Shown here one piece after another: positions 17,488 through 27,106 of a stretch of DNA of 64,000 bases. The stretch is from the NCBI GenBank assembly GCA_021272165.1, contig JAJSLK010000028.1:33829-97828 (forward strand), written 5' to 3'. Under the pieces are notes generated by a model. The model was not told the DNA's origin and made no database searches. It was given only the letters and a program-made list of their open reading frames with translations. The position numbers and the translations under genes are program-made. Positions within the stretch are counted from its first letter, which is position 1, and every line of letters starts with the position of its first letter. The stretch is from Methylacidiphilales bacterium. GTDB lineage: Bacteria > Verrucomicrobiota > Verrucomicrobiia > Methylacidiphilales > UBA1321.

Positions 17488-18428
17488 AACTTTTTTCTGG
17501 CGCGAAACTGCTCCACCAGTGCCGTCGCAGTTGGGAACAACGCGGGACAACAACCGATGGTCGTACAAAACGCCTTGCTGAAATGGCTCAGCGAGGAATA
17601 GCCGACTTCCATTGCCGCTTCGGTCACATTGTGACGGCCGCCCAACAGCAGTTCGGCCGCTTTTTCCATCCGCATCTGCCGGAGAAATTGCGGGATGGTC
17701 ATGTCCATTTCCTTCGAGAAAAGCCGGCTCAGGTAAAAAGGGCTGCAACCGACCTGTGCGCCCAGCGCCTCGATGTCGGGGGGATCGACCAGATGGCTGC
17801 GCAGGATCGCGGCGGTCCGTTCCACCCGCTCGCGGGCGACTCGCTTTTGCCGCTGGCAGAAAAATTCCTCCTGTGGAATCGGCTGAAAAAGAATCTGGGA
17901 AAGAAGCTCCAGCGTTTTCGCCTGGTACCAGAGCCTTTGGGCTGCCTGCGGAACCGGCGGCTGCCGCAGCGATTGAAAGGTGACCTCCTGCCCCGGTGAC
18001 ATCGCGCCGACCGAGGCCGCCGACCCGCCCCGGTTGATCAACCAGCGACGCAATGCAGGATGGAGGTCATCCTCCATCGTATGGACCTGCGTTTCCAGGA
18101 ACTTGCGAGAAAGTTCAATGGTGATAAAAGAATGGGTTTCCCCCGCGGCGCGAAGCGCCTCCAGGTCAGCATTTGCATTACAATAGAAACCGACCGTGTG
18201 GGGCTGGTAACGGGCCTCGATCCGGCCATCATGCACGGTGCCGGTGCCGCGCAGGTTCAGGCAGAGCTCCACGCTATTGCGATGGAAGCTCTTGCCCCAA
18301 TCGACCGCCTTCGTGGCCACGAATTCGTGATTTTCAACACTAACTCCTTTGCGGGCAAAGGAGCCGTAAAGCTGTCGCCAGCCTTCCTTCACCTGAGCCC
18401 AGGCGTTATTTTCGTGGGTAACGGCCAT
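17484..18428 (-). CDS. AraC-family transcriptional regulator
   Basis: About 314 residues. The N-terminal sensor domain is unlike the classic sugar cupin (SVELCLNLRGTGTV, then FYCNANAD). The C-terminal HTH pair is clear: IEALGAQVGCSPFYLSRLF and VTEAAMEVGYSSLSHFSKAF, followed by IGCCPALFP. I use the ATG at 18428; an upstream TTG at 18455 is possible. It is divergent from the CNNM-type gene at 18533 and convergent with the cupin gene. The target is not evident. Confidence 0.85.
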   Translation of the reverse strand: MAVTHENNAWAQVKEGWRQLYGSFARKGVSVENHEFVATKAVDWGKSFHRNSVELCLNLRGTGTVHDGRIEARYQPHTVGFYCNANADLEALRAAGETHSFITIELSRKFLETQVHTMEDDLHPALRRWLINRGGSAASVGAMSPGQEVTFQSLRQPPVPQAAQRLWYQAKTLELLSQILFQPIPQEEFFCQRQKRVARERVERTAAILRSHLVDPPDIEALGAQVGCSPFYLSRLFSKEMDMTIPQFLRQMRMEKAAELLLGGRHNVTEAAMEVGYSSLSHFSKAFCTTIGCCPALFPTATALVEQFRARKKF

Positions 18429-18532
18429 AACCGGTTCATAATCAGGGTATGGCAAGTGGGCGAGAAGTCAATCTGCACACCCGGGGAGCTTTCCGCATCG
18501 TCAGCGCCAGCGACTTGCATTAGTCTGAGGGG

Positions 18533-19924
18533 ATGTTCGCGGAAGTTTGGTTCCAAAAGCCGGCCCAGACCGGCGCAATTATCCTGCTTGTGGCGGCGAA
18601 TGCCTTTTTCGTCGCGACAGAGTTCGCCTTTGTCAAAATCCGCGGCTCTCAGCTTAAATCCATGCAGGTCAAGGGGAAGAAGAACTGGCGACTGGCCCTG
18701 GCCATTCGCGTCACCACCCACCTGGACCGCTATTTGTCGGCCACCCAGCTCGGCATCACCCTCACCAGCCTCGGCCTCGGTTTCGTCGGCGAGCCGGTTG
18801 TCGCCAAGTGGATGGAAAAGCCGGTGGCCCATTTTAACGGCGCGACCGGAATTCTTTCCTCTTTTGGCATTTCGCAAACGCTGGCCGTTACCTCGGTCAG
18901 CTACACGATCGCCTTTGCCGGCATCACCTTCTTTCACATCGTCCTGGGCGAACTCGTCCCGAAATATTTCGCCATCCAACGCCCGCGTACGGTTGTCATG
19001 TGGGTCGGCGCGCCGCTCGTCCTATTTTATCACGTCTGCTACCCATTCATCTGGCTGCTCAATCGCACCGCCAACCGGCTCCTGATCTGGATGGGCATTC
19101 CACCGACCAAGGAATTCGACCACGGCTTCAACCAGGAGGAACTGCAATACGTCCTGATGAACTCGCGGCATGTCCATCCCTCGGACCAGCTCGTGAACAA
19201 AATCATGCTCAAGGCCATCCGACTCAAGGAAACGACCGCCGAGCATGTCATGCTTCCGCGCGACCAGGTTGTTGTTTTATGGCGCGACCGGTCGCTGGCC
19301 GACAACCTGACCGTGGCGCAAAAATCAGGCTATAGCCGCCTGCCCTATTGCGGAGATTCGCTTGATCAGGTCCTTGGCGTCATCCACGTCAAGGAACTCC
19401 TCTGGCAATATCAGGTCCTCGGCGCGCAGACCAATCTCAGCGCCATCGTCCGGCCCATCCTCACCTTTCTGGCCAAAACGCGCCTGCCCGCCATGCTTGA
19501 GCTCTTCCGCAAATCGCGCAACCACCTCGCCCTCGTCCTTGATGTTGACGAAAAACTGCTCGGGCTGGTCAGTTTCGAGGATGTGCTGGAGGAACTTGTC
19601 GGCGACATTCGCGATGAATTCGACATCGAGAAGGGTCCCATCTACGAGCGGAGCAAGGAATCGGTTCTCGTCGATTGCGACCTGCCCCTGCGCGACCTCG
19701 CCGCCGAGACCGGCTGGCCCCTGCCGGCGCAGACCAACGAGACCGTCGAGAAATGGGCACTCCGGAACTGGAATCAGCCTCCGCACGCCGGTGACAAGGT
19801 GGAGATTGAGGGCTTTCAGCTCATCGCCACCGAAGTCGGGTTGCGCCGCATCCGCCGCCTGCGCATCATTCGAAAACCTGTCGCCACTTCCGAGCACGAG
19901 GCGACACTGGAACAACACTCATGA
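18533..19924 (+). CDS. CNNM/CBS-domain (hemolysin C-like) membrane protein
   Basis: 463 residues in the order DUF21/CNNM membrane domain (about 1-200; FFVATEFAFVKIR, LSATQLGITLTSLGLGFVGEP), a CBS pair (about 210-345; EHVMLPRDQVVVL, YSRLPYCG, GLVSFEDVLEELVGDI) and a CorC_HlyC domain (about 370-450). These proteins are thought to export or regulate Mg or Co ions; the hemolysin name is historical. The GELVPK block in the membrane domain is conserved. Its stop overlaps the aroD ATG by 4 bp. Confidence 0.92.
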   Translation: MFAEVWFQKPAQTGAIILLVAANAFFVATEFAFVKIRGSQLKSMQVKGKKNWRLALAIRVTTHLDRYLSATQLGITLTSLGLGFVGEPVVAKWMEKPVAHFNGATGILSSFGISQTLAVTSVSYTIAFAGITFFHIVLGELVPKYFAIQRPRTVVMWVGAPLVLFYHVCYPFIWLLNRTANRLLIWMGIPPTKEFDHGFNQEELQYVLMNSRHVHPSDQLVNKIMLKAIRLKETTAEHVMLPRDQVVVLWRDRSLADNLTVAQKSGYSRLPYCGDSLDQVLGVIHVKELLWQYQVLGAQTNLSAIVRPILTFLAKTRLPAMLELFRKSRNHLALVLDVDEKLLGLVSFEDVLEELVGDIRDEFDIEKGPIYERSKESVLVDCDLPLRDLAAETGWPLPAQTNETVEKWALRNWNQPPHAGDKVEIEGFQLIATEVGLRRIRRLRIIRKPVATSEHEATLEQHS

Positions 19925-20616
19925 AATTTCCCGATCTTCACCCCGTCGTTGTCGGCAGCGTGACGACGGCCACGGGCCTGTGTGCGTTGGCAAAAAAAAG
20001 TGCGGCGGCCGATGCCGTGGAAATCCGCGTCGACACCCTTTTGGCAAAAAAAGTCACGGTGGAAACCATTGAGAGCGCCCTGAAGAAGAGAAAACTTCCG
20101 GCTTTGCTGACGCTGCGCATTCCGGCGGAGGGAGGGCATCGGCCGTGGAAAATCGCCGAACGCCGCGAGCTTTTCCTCCGGCTGCTGCCGCTGGTTGAAG
20201 CCATCGACATCGAGCTGGCCACGGCATCGGCTATGGCGCCGATCATTGCCGAAGCGCGTCGCCGGGGCAAAACGATTGTCTTCTCCACCCACGCCATCAA
20301 AAGCCCGGCCAGCCCGGCGCAAATTGCCCGCTGGACCGGCCAGTTCGATCCCCATTCCTGGACCATCCTCAAGGTCGCGGCGCGGATCAAATCGTGGCAC
20401 GACCTGCAGCAGCTCGCCGCCCTTCTGCTTAACCATCCCGATTGGCGCATCGCGGCCATGGGCCTCGGCCCCTATGCGTCGCAGTCGCGATCCGTGCTGA
20501 CGGCGCTCGGTTCCTGCCTGGTTTATGGTTATCTGGACCGGCCCGCCGCGCCCGGACAACCGTCGGCCTTCGACATGCGCAAGATGGCCCGGGCGGCCCG
20601 GGCCTTTGGAAAATAA
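19921..20616 (+). CDS. aroD: type I 3-dehydroquinate dehydratase
   Basis: 231 residues. It dehydrates 3-dehydroquinate to 3-dehydroshikimate in the shikimate pathway through a Schiff base. Blocks seen are VEIRVDTL, FSTHAIKSP (His of the catalytic pair), LKVAARI (Schiff-base Lys), MGLGPYASQSRS, and GYLDRPAAPGQPS for the mobile substrate loop. The length is normal. It overlaps the CNNM gene by 4 bp and is followed without a gap by a cupin gene, so the three are one transcript although their roles look unrelated. Confidence 0.93.
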   Translation: MKFPDLHPVVVGSVTTATGLCALAKKSAAADAVEIRVDTLLAKKVTVETIESALKKRKLPALLTLRIPAEGGHRPWKIAERRELFLRLLPLVEAIDIELATASAMAPIIAEARRRGKTIVFSTHAIKSPASPAQIARWTGQFDPHSWTILKVAARIKSWHDLQQLAALLLNHPDWRIAAMGLGPYASQSRSVLTALGSCLVYGYLDRPAAPGQPSAFDMRKMARAARAFGK

Positions 20617-21078
20617 ATGAGTGACGCTCTGGAATTCAACCTTCCCCTTGTCGTGCCGCCGAACGGAGGCAAGGTCATCCGCGCCTTCGGCGCCGAAATG
20701 ATCTTTCACATCACCGGGGAGCAGACCGGCGACCGGTCGATGCTGGCCACGATCCTCGCGCCACCTGGCCAGGGCCCGCCGCTGCATTATCACGAAAAGG
20801 AGGATGAATGTTTTTTCGTGCTGGAGGGCCGCATGAGTTTTTACGCCGACGGCCAATGGCGCAAAGTTGAGCCGGGAACCGTCGTCTTCGCGCCGAAAAT
20901 GTCAGTCCATTCGCTGAAAAATGTCGGCGAAACCATGGCCCGTGTTCTATGCGCCGCATCACCCGCCGGCTTCGAGATTTTCTTCGCGCGTTGCGAGAAG
21001 GAATTCCAAAAGCCGGGTGGGCCCGACATGGCCCGGATCATCGGGATCAGCGCCGAGCACGGTATCCATTACGTCTGA
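20617..21078 (+). CDS. cupin domain protein
   Basis: 153 residues with one cupin barrel. Motif 1 is HYHEKEDECFFVLEGRM (two His and Glu as metal ligands) and motif 2 is VFAPKMSVHSLKNVG. The ATG directly follows the aroD stop. Function unknown; it is unlike the cupin at 17.0 kb in its N-terminus, so the two are probably not recent duplicates. Confidence 0.87.
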   Translation: MSDALEFNLPLVVPPNGGKVIRAFGAEMIFHITGEQTGDRSMLATILAPPGQGPPLHYHEKEDECFFVLEGRMSFYADGQWRKVEPGTVVFAPKMSVHSLKNVGETMARVLCAASPAGFEIFFARCEKEFQKPGGPDMARIIGISAEHGIHYV

Positions 21079-21137
21079 CGGTTCCGGCGTTTTAGCCTGT
21101 TCAAACCGACCGGCTTTGCCTAATACTTGCCCTTCCT

Positions 21138-22163
21138 ATGCCTGCAAAAATTTACTCCGACAAAGACGGTGATCTGAACGCGCTCAAAAACAAAACCGTG
21201 GCCGTAATCGGTTTTGGTTCGCAGGGCCACGCCCATGCGCTGAATCTCAAGGAGAGCGGCGTCAAGGTCGTCATCGGCCTTTATCCCGGCAGCAAATCGA
21301 TTGCCACGGCGAAGAAGATGGGCTTCCAGGTCTTTACCACTGCCGAGGCAGTCAAGAAGGCCGACATCATTTTCATGGCCGTGCCCGACCTCAGCATCGC
21401 CGGCGTTTATGAAAAGGACGTGGCGCCGAACCTGACCAAGGGCAAGACGCTGCTCTTCTCGCACGGCTTCGCCATCCATTTCAAGACGGTGAAACCACCA
21501 AAGGACATCGACGTCATCATGGTCGCGCCAAAGGGGCCGGGCCATCTCGTCCGCCGCCAGTACCAGGAAGGCCGCGGCGTTCCCGCTCTGATCGCGGTCT
21601 ATCAGAATCCGAGCAAGCAGGCGAGGAAGGTTGCGCTGGCCTGGGCCAAGGGCATCGGCGGAACGCGCGCGGGCGTAATTGAAACGAGCTTCAAGGAAGA
21701 AACCGAGACCGATCTCTTCGGCGAGCAGGCCGTGCTTTGCGGCGGCGCCAGCGCGCTCGTACAGGCCGGTTACGACACGCTTGTGGCGGCGGGTTACCAG
21801 CCCGAGATGGCTTATTTCGAATGCCTGCACGAATTAAAATTGATCGTTGATCTGATGTACGAGGCCGGTATCTCGGGCATGCGGTTCTCCATTTCGGAAA
21901 CGGCCAAGTATGGTGATGTGGTCACCGGGCCGCGCATCATCAACAAGGCCGTGCGCGCGGAGATGAAACAGGTTCTCAAGGAAATCCAGAACGGCACGTT
22001 TGCCAAAGGCTGGATCCGCGAAGCGAAGACAGGCAAGAAGAAGTACCACAAGCTTCTCGCCGCCGGCGCCAAGCACCCGATTGAAAAAACGGGCGCCCGG
22101 CTCCGCGGCCTGATGCCCTGGATCGGCAAGCGCAATATCGGTGGTGCGCAGGCCGCCTATTGA
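21138..22163 (+). CDS. ilvC: ketol-acid reductoisomerase
   Basis: 341 residues, the class I length. It isomerises and reduces 2-acetolactate to dihydroxyisovalerate in valine, leucine and isoleucine synthesis. The Rossmann motif [10 protein letters not shown], the metal-binding [10 protein letters not shown] and the C-terminal [14 protein letters not shown] with its Glu ligands are all present. The cofactor loop GLYPGSKS suggests NADPH. No other ilv genes are adjacent; no riboswitch or attenuator was seen in the 59 bp upstream. Confidence 0.96.
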   Translation: MPAKIYSDKDGDLNALKNKTVAVIGFGSQGHAHALNLKESGVKVVIGLYPGSKSIATAKKMGFQVFTTAEAVKKADIIFMAVPDLSIAGVYEKDVAPNLTKGKTLLFSHGFAIHFKTVKPPKDIDVIMVAPKGPGHLVRRQYQEGRGVPALIAVYQNPSKQARKVALAWAKGIGGTRAGVIETSFKEETETDLFGEQAVLCGGASALVQAGYDTLVAAGYQPEMAYFECLHELKLIVDLMYEAGISGMRFSISETAKYGDVVTGPRIINKAVRAEMKQVLKEIQNGTFAKGWIREAKTGKKKYHKLLAAGAKHPIEKTGARLRGLMPWIGKRNIGGAQAAY

Positions 22164-22180
22164 TTCGGCAGGTGCGCCGG

Positions 22181-23002
22181 ATGAAAGCGGGATTTTTCCT
22201 CGCCGTCGCGATGATGGCGCTCGTCTTGGGACGGGCGCCCGCGCAGACTCCGGCGCCCACGGCTGATCCGGCCAAGATCGCCGATTTCGAGAAGCGTTTT
22301 GCCCAGGGCCAGGAACTTGAGCAGGAGGGAAAGCTCGAGGAGGCCCGCACCGTGTTTGACGGCATCATCGCCGAATCGCCGGAAGCAAAAGGGTCCCTGC
22401 GCGAGGCGGGATTCATCAGCGTGCGGCTCGGCGAGTTGGAAAAGGCGGATGGCTATTTCGAAAAACTCCACGCCCTTGTTCCCGATTATCCGGCGGCGCT
22501 TGAATCGCTCATCCAGATCAATCAGTCGCTCCGGCGCGATGTGAAAGTGGAACGGTTCCTGAAGGAGTTCCGCGATCTTCACGCCAGCGAAAAAAATTCC
22601 GACTTCAGCCATTCACTTTATTTCGTCCGCGAACGCATTCATGCCGGTGACCAGCAGATCATTGTCACCGAATTTTTCGATTTCATGCAGCAACCGAACA
22701 CGGTCTGGATGGCCGAGCTTTTTGATGCCGGAGGCCACCTAAAAAGGCGCATTCTGCTCAATTACGATCCCGACGCAACGGAAGCACTGCACCAGCGCGA
22801 TCCCAAATACGCCTCGACCCAGGTCTTCACCTGGTTCGAGCACAAACTGAAGAACGAGCAGCCGGTTGAGATTGTGGCCTACGTGCAGATTTTCGCGCTG
22901 CCCGATTACGCGAAGTTCCGCAGCGCCATGTTGTCGATCCTGGCCGACACGCCCAAACCGATCTACACCCAGGCCATCGGTGGTTCCGGCTCGGGGCAAT
23001 AA
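22181..23002 (+). CDS. secreted TPR-like protein of unknown function
   Basis: 273 residues starting at the ATG at 22181. A signal peptide (GFFLAVAMMALVLGRAPAQ, cleavage after AQ) is followed by a TPR-like helical part at about 30-130 (QGQELEQEGKLEEARTVFDG; LGELEKADGYFEKLHALVP), then a beta-rich C-terminal part I do not recognise (FVRERIHAGDQQIIVTEFFD). Probably periplasmic. It follows ilvC by 17 bp and converges on the TIGR03790 gene with a 7-bp gap. Confidence 0.7.
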   Translation: MKAGFFLAVAMMALVLGRAPAQTPAPTADPAKIADFEKRFAQGQELEQEGKLEEARTVFDGIIAESPEAKGSLREAGFISVRLGELEKADGYFEKLHALVPDYPAALESLIQINQSLRRDVKVERFLKEFRDLHASEKNSDFSHSLYFVRERIHAGDQQIIVTEFFDFMQQPNTVWMAELFDAGGHLKRRILLNYDPDATEALHQRDPKYASTQVFTWFEHKLKNEQPVEIVAYVQIFALPDYAKFRSAMLSILADTPKPIYTQAIGGSGSGQ

Positions 23003-23009
23003 AGGCCGG

Positions 23010-24944
23010 TCAGGGTTTGGGCGGTTCGGCCGGGGAATTGACCGGCGCGGAACTGGATGGATTGGTCATGCCGAATTTCCGCGCATCATTCGGATAGAGG
23101 CGCCAGAGTGTCTTGAGTTCTATCTGCGCATCCTCGTCATCGCCGCGGGCCGCGTCGATCTGCGCCAGCTTCAATCCCACGCGAATGCGATCGATCGGGG
23201 CTGCATCGGCGATCATCGCCTGCTTATAAGCCGCCTCCGCCGCCTGACCTGCGTTGGGATCGTTTGACTTGGCGAGCAGGTCGCCCAGGCCTTCCTCGGC
23301 AATCGGACCCGCGCCAGGAACGTCAAGGGCATGGACCAGCGTATCGGTATCGGCGGTTAGTTTACCGGCGGCGATTTTCCGCTGCACCTGTTGCAGCAGG
23401 AGCCAGTCATCATGGTTCGATCGGGGCGTGCCCGCGCGAGCGACGGCCTCATCGAGGGGCACGAGAAACGGGCGATAGAGCGGATCGCCCACGACCGTCG
23501 TCATCCACGAGAGACCCGGCTGCGCCGCATAAGCCGCCTCGGCGAAATAATCGCCGTCGAGGAGGTGTTTGGTGAAGATGTCTTCATGCGGCGTCATCAC
23601 CAGATAGGGTTCATAAACGTCGCCCATTGTTGCGGCGGCGCCATGGGCGATGAGCGGGCCGACCCATGCGTCGGTCAGGCTGCGCACGGTGCTCGCGCTG
23701 TAGGAATGGAGATGATAGGCGATGGCGCCCTTCACGAAGCGGTCTGGCGATGTGACCCAGGGCCCCGTGGCGTTGCCGGTGTACCAGCCGAGGTAAATCG
23801 CGACATGGTTACAAGGGTCGGTCGGCGGCAATACATCGGGATTGTCATCGAATTTGATCAGCCAGCCGGCCTTGGCCAGCATCGCCCGGGCGCCGCGCAG
23901 CCAGGTATCGCCGGAGGTGTACTGGTTCTTCACATCCGTCAACCCGCGCGTGTCGATCACGGTCAAGCCGGCCAGCCTATTCTTCTCCGCATAGAGCGTG
24001 TCGTCGATCACCCGCCGGACGTCGGCTGGCCGCGGACCGTCCAGCCGCGTCACGAGAATGATGTTGCGGGCCAGTTCCGGTCCGGGCCGGTAGATTCCCT
24101 TCATCGTTGGATCGAAGAAAATATTGGGGACGAATCCCCCTTTTGGCAGGCCGAAGATCGGCAGAAGTGCGAGTTCGCTGTCGACCGCGGCGGCGTTGGT
24201 TTGCAGGACCGCTTGTGCCTGCATGGAGTTGTCGTTGTTGGGATCGGGCGCGATTTTAAGCGGAACGCCGCGCATCAGCACGATAGCCCAGATATCATTG
24301 CGGGTGGCGACGAGGAGATCCAGCGGCCGGCTGTTGAGATGGGTCGAGACCTGCCGCCGATCCATCCAATTCTTCTGCATGAGATAGGAAATGATCGGTT
24401 CGCGGATCGTCCCCTCATATTGTTCCCGGGTTATCTCCTCCGTGGTTGGGCACGCGATGGCCAGGACGCGCTCGGGCGGAATGTTGCGGCGTTGCGCGTA
24501 ATATTGCGCCAATGAACGGCTGTCGGAGTCATTGGAGTTGTAAACCACCAGCAAATGTTTGGGCAACGCCTCCGGATCGCCTTTCATCGCCAGCATCCGG
24601 GCCGCTTCGCGGGCCTTGTCAGTGTCTGTAGCGATGCCTTCGGACTCAGGGACTGATTCTGTTTTGGGCGCGATTGACAATCCGTTCGTCTCGGGTGGCG
24701 GCGGCAGATCGGGATGCGTTTCGGGCTGGGATGGGGACGAATTGGAACCGGGCAGCGCCGGTGGCACCGTCCAGAATCGCGGGGGCGGATTGGAGCCGGG
24801 GGCTTCCCGGCCCAGGGGTTCCTGGGCACGAACCGCTGGAAAAGTTCCAACCAGCAAAACCAACACCGCCAGCCGCCCAGCCCAAGGCCAGGCCGCGCAT
24901 CGTGCCGGAGCCCCCCGGCGCAGCTGGTGGTCGGGTTCCATCAA
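23010..24944 (-). CDS. TIGR03790 family secreted protein
   Basis: 644 residues. A signal peptide (AVLVLLVGTFPAVRAQ) precedes a Pro/Ser-rich linker to about residue 100. The TIGR03790 domain follows: LLVVYNSNDSDSRSLAQYY, RNIPPERVLAIACP, LVTRLDGPRPADVRR, and WYTGNATGPW, ending at GDPLYRPF. A TPR-like C-terminal part of about 120 residues follows and ends in a Pro-rich tail. The family is found mostly in Planctomycetes, Verrucomicrobia, Acidobacteria and cyanobacteria and has no known function. It is the third gene of an operon with the MBL hydrolase and the Dabb protein. Confidence 0.9.
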   Translation of the reverse strand: MMEPDHQLRRGAPARCAAWPWAGRLAVLVLLVGTFPAVRAQEPLGREAPGSNPPPRFWTVPPALPGSNSSPSQPETHPDLPPPPETNGLSIAPKTESVPESEGIATDTDKAREAARMLAMKGDPEALPKHLLVVYNSNDSDSRSLAQYYAQRRNIPPERVLAIACPTTEEITREQYEGTIREPIISYLMQKNWMDRRQVSTHLNSRPLDLLVATRNDIWAIVLMRGVPLKIAPDPNNDNSMQAQAVLQTNAAAVDSELALLPIFGLPKGGFVPNIFFDPTMKGIYRPGPELARNIILVTRLDGPRPADVRRVIDDTLYAEKNRLAGLTVIDTRGLTDVKNQYTSGDTWLRGARAMLAKAGWLIKFDDNPDVLPPTDPCNHVAIYLGWYTGNATGPWVTSPDRFVKGAIAYHLHSYSASTVRSLTDAWVGPLIAHGAAATMGDVYEPYLVMTPHEDIFTKHLLDGDYFAEAAYAAQPGLSWMTTVVGDPLYRPFLVPLDEAVARAGTPRSNHDDWLLLQQVQRKIAAGKLTADTDTLVHALDVPGAGPIAEEGLGDLLAKSNDPNAGQAAEAAYKQAMIADAAPIDRIRVGLKLAQIDAARGDDEDAQIELKTLWRLYPNDARKFGMTNPSSSAPVNSPAEPPKP

Positions 24945-24962
24945 ATTGGCGACTTTGACACC

Positions 24963-25319
24963 CTACTCCATGCTTTCCACAGAGCAAGTTTTGCCGCCGC
25001 CAGCGGCGGGCAGCTTTCCATTATTAATGGCCAGTGGCTCGTAGTCGATTTCCATGAAATCAGTGACTTCGGGCTTCCAGCGGTTTTCGACAAAGGTGAC
25101 GTGATCGGGATGCTGGTTGTAAGTCTGGTAATCGGCCGGTCCGGCGAAGTCCATGGAAAGGCCGAACGTATAGATGTTCTTTTTGCTCACCTGCCGGTAA
25201 CGCTCGAAATTCTTTACGGTCGGAATATCGGCGAGTTTTTGGATTGCGGTGAGGAAGTCCCTTTCCTGCGGCGAGCCCGCGGAATGCCTGAGTTTGAAAA
25301 CAACGGTATGGCGGATCAT
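24963..25319 (-). CDS. Dabb (stress-responsive alpha/beta barrel) family protein
   Basis: About 118 residues from the ATG at 25319. The start IRHTVVFKLRHS and the middle IYTFGLSMDFAGPADYQTYN, then HPDHVTFVENRW, match the dimeric ferredoxin-like Dabb family. The frame is open to 25412, but that extension is not family-like and overlaps the MBL gene. Function unknown; members include cyclases and stress proteins. It lies 22 bp after the MBL hydrolase and 18 bp before TIGR03790. Confidence 0.85.
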   Translation of the reverse strand: MIRHTVVFKLRHSAGSPQERDFLTAIQKLADIPTVKNFERYRQVSKKNIYTFGLSMDFAGPADYQTYNQHPDHVTFVENRWKPEVTDFMEIDYEPLAINNGKLPAAGGGKTCSVESME

Positions 25320-25341
25320 GGATGGATAAATATTGAAGAAA

Positions 25342-26142
25342 TCAGATTTCGATTTTCCGGCCATCGTAAGCGACTTCGATTCCGGGTGGTAATTCCCGCG
25401 ACCGGTCGGCATGGCACTTGTCGTGGGTCTGGTGGGTGAGAAGCGTTTGCCGGGCGCCGATGGCCTGGGCGATCGCCACGGCCTGGCTTACCGTGAGATG
25501 AGTTGGATGCGGCTTGTCGCGCAAGCCGTCGATGATCAAAACCTCGACGTCCTTGATGGCGGCGCAGATCGGCGCCGGCACGTTGGCGCAGTCGCTCAGG
25601 TAAGCGAGCAGCCTGCGCTCGCCCTGATTGAAAAGAAATCCAAGGGTTGACCAGGACCCGTGCGGAACAGATAGCGGAGTAAGCGTCATGCCACCCAACT
25701 CGAAGGAGCCCGTGATGAGATGCGGCGTGACATGGACATAGCCGGGCACCGTTTTTTTGGGATCAAAGGCATAAAAGAAAATGCGCTGCAGGTGCAGCAT
25801 CGTCTCCTCTGTGGCATAGATCGGCAACGGGCCACCCTGCAAATCGCAGAAACGGCGCAGATCGTCAAAGCCGAGAATGTGATCGGCATGCGCATGGGTG
25901 AAAAGCACGGCATCGATATGGTCTAGTCCTTCGCGTAGCGCCTGCTGCCGCAGGTCGGGCGTCGTATCGATCAGAATTTTGACCCCGGGCATTTCCACAA
26001 AAATCGAGGAACGGGTCCGCTTGTCGCGGGGGTCGTCCGACAAGCAAATTGGACACTTGCAGCCGATCAGCGGCACGCCGGTCGACGTTCCGGAACCAAG
26101 CACCGTCACCTTCAACGTCGGGTGCGAATTTTCCGTCGGCAT
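25342..26142 (-). CDS. MBL-fold metal-dependent hydrolase (PhnP-like)
   Basis: 266 residues. The metal site motif THAHADHILG, the earlier VLGSGTSTGVP, the zinc-ribbon-like cysteines CKCPIC at residues 28-33, and TTPDLRQQ all match PhnP-like phosphodiesterases. YLSDCANVP and LTHQTHDKCH provide further metal ligands. PhnP cleaves cyclic ribosyl phosphodiesters, but many relatives have other substrates. It is the first gene of an operon with Dabb and TIGR03790; no phosphonate genes are near, so a phosphonate role is doubtful. Confidence 0.88.
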   Translation of the reverse strand: MPTENSHPTLKVTVLGSGTSTGVPLIGCKCPICLSDDPRDKRTRSSIFVEMPGVKILIDTTPDLRQQALREGLDHIDAVLFTHAHADHILGFDDLRRFCDLQGGPLPIYATEETMLHLQRIFFYAFDPKKTVPGYVHVTPHLITGSFELGGMTLTPLSVPHGSWSTLGFLFNQGERRLLAYLSDCANVPAPICAAIKDVEVLIIDGLRDKPHPTHLTVSQAVAIAQAIGARQTLLTHQTHDKCHADRSRELPPGIEVAYDGRKIEI

Positions 26143-26233
26143 CCTTTCAGATTGCCTTCATGGCTCGGGATTTCACGCCAAAAGCGTGAATTCGTCTTGT
26201 TTTCCTCCTTAGCCGCCTTAGCATCAGGAAAAT

Positions 26234-27106
26234 ATGAAGTGCAAGCCACTGGCTGTCCTTGGCGCGCTTTTACTCGCGGCCGGCTCCTCCGCTCTGGCCC
26301 AGATTCAGGTTGCCGCGCAAACCGAGCGCAGCAACTTCCTTCTCTATGAGCGGGTTGACCTCCTTGTCACCGTCACGAACACGACGGACACCGACATCGA
26401 CCTGAACAACACGGAAGGTCACCCCTGGCTCTCATTTCTGGTCACGACCCCCAACGGTCTGCCCGTCCATTCCGAACGCCAAAGCAATTTCAGTCCGCTG
26501 ACGCTCAAGGGCGGCGAAACCAAGACGCTGCGCATCAATCTCACGCCTTTGTTTGCCTTCCGGCAGGAGGGAAATTACCTGGCCTCGGCCGTCATCGATT
26601 TGCCTGGTGCGGACCAGATCACATCGCAGTCCGTGCCATTTAATGTGGTACACGGGCGGCAGGTTTGGAGCCAGACCCGCACCGTGGACGGGGCCGAACG
26701 GGTTTATTCGCTCATCCGGTTTTCGCCCAAGGTCGATTCGACCCACCTCTATTTGCGCGTGGAGGAACCGGCGGAAAACGTCGTGGACGCCAATCTTTCC
26801 CTCGGTGAAATCGTCTCCTACGTTGACCCGGATGTCTTCTTCGATCCCGCCGGAAACATCCATATCCTCCAGCCCATCGCGATGGGGACCTATCTCTATT
26901 CCCGCGCCGATGTGGAAGGGAAAGTCGTCCATCAGGCCATCTTCAAGACGTTCCACGATATTCCGCCCCGGTTGAGCAAAATCGAGGACGGCAACGTGAT
27001 CGTCGTCGGCGGCCTCGAGGAAAATCCGAACATGCCGCGCGAGCGTCTGCACGATGCCCAGGGTGTCCAGAAGGTCGAAGCGCCCACCGGCGGCAGCATG
27101 CAGTAA
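26234..27106 (+). CDS. secreted beta-rich protein of unknown function
   Basis: 290 residues. A signal peptide (AVLGALLLAAGSSALAQ) is followed by an Ig-like fold at about 25-140 (YERVDLLVTVTNTTDTDIDL, ETKTLRINLTPLFAF) and a second beta domain to about 260. The C-terminal tail is Glu/Pro rich. Likely periplasmic or surface. The stop is directly next to the stop of the convergent MFS gene. I do not recognise a named family. Confidence 0.7.
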   Translation: MKCKPLAVLGALLLAAGSSALAQIQVAAQTERSNFLLYERVDLLVTVTNTTDTDIDLNNTEGHPWLSFLVTTPNGLPVHSERQSNFSPLTLKGGETKTLRINLTPLFAFRQEGNYLASAVIDLPGADQITSQSVPFNVVHGRQVWSQTRTVDGAERVYSLIRFSPKVDSTHLYLRVEEPAENVVDANLSLGEIVSYVDPDVFFDPAGNIHILQPIAMGTYLYSRADVEGKVVHQAIFKTFHDIPPRLSKIEDGNVIVVGGLEENPNMPRERLHDAQGVQKVEAPTGGSMQ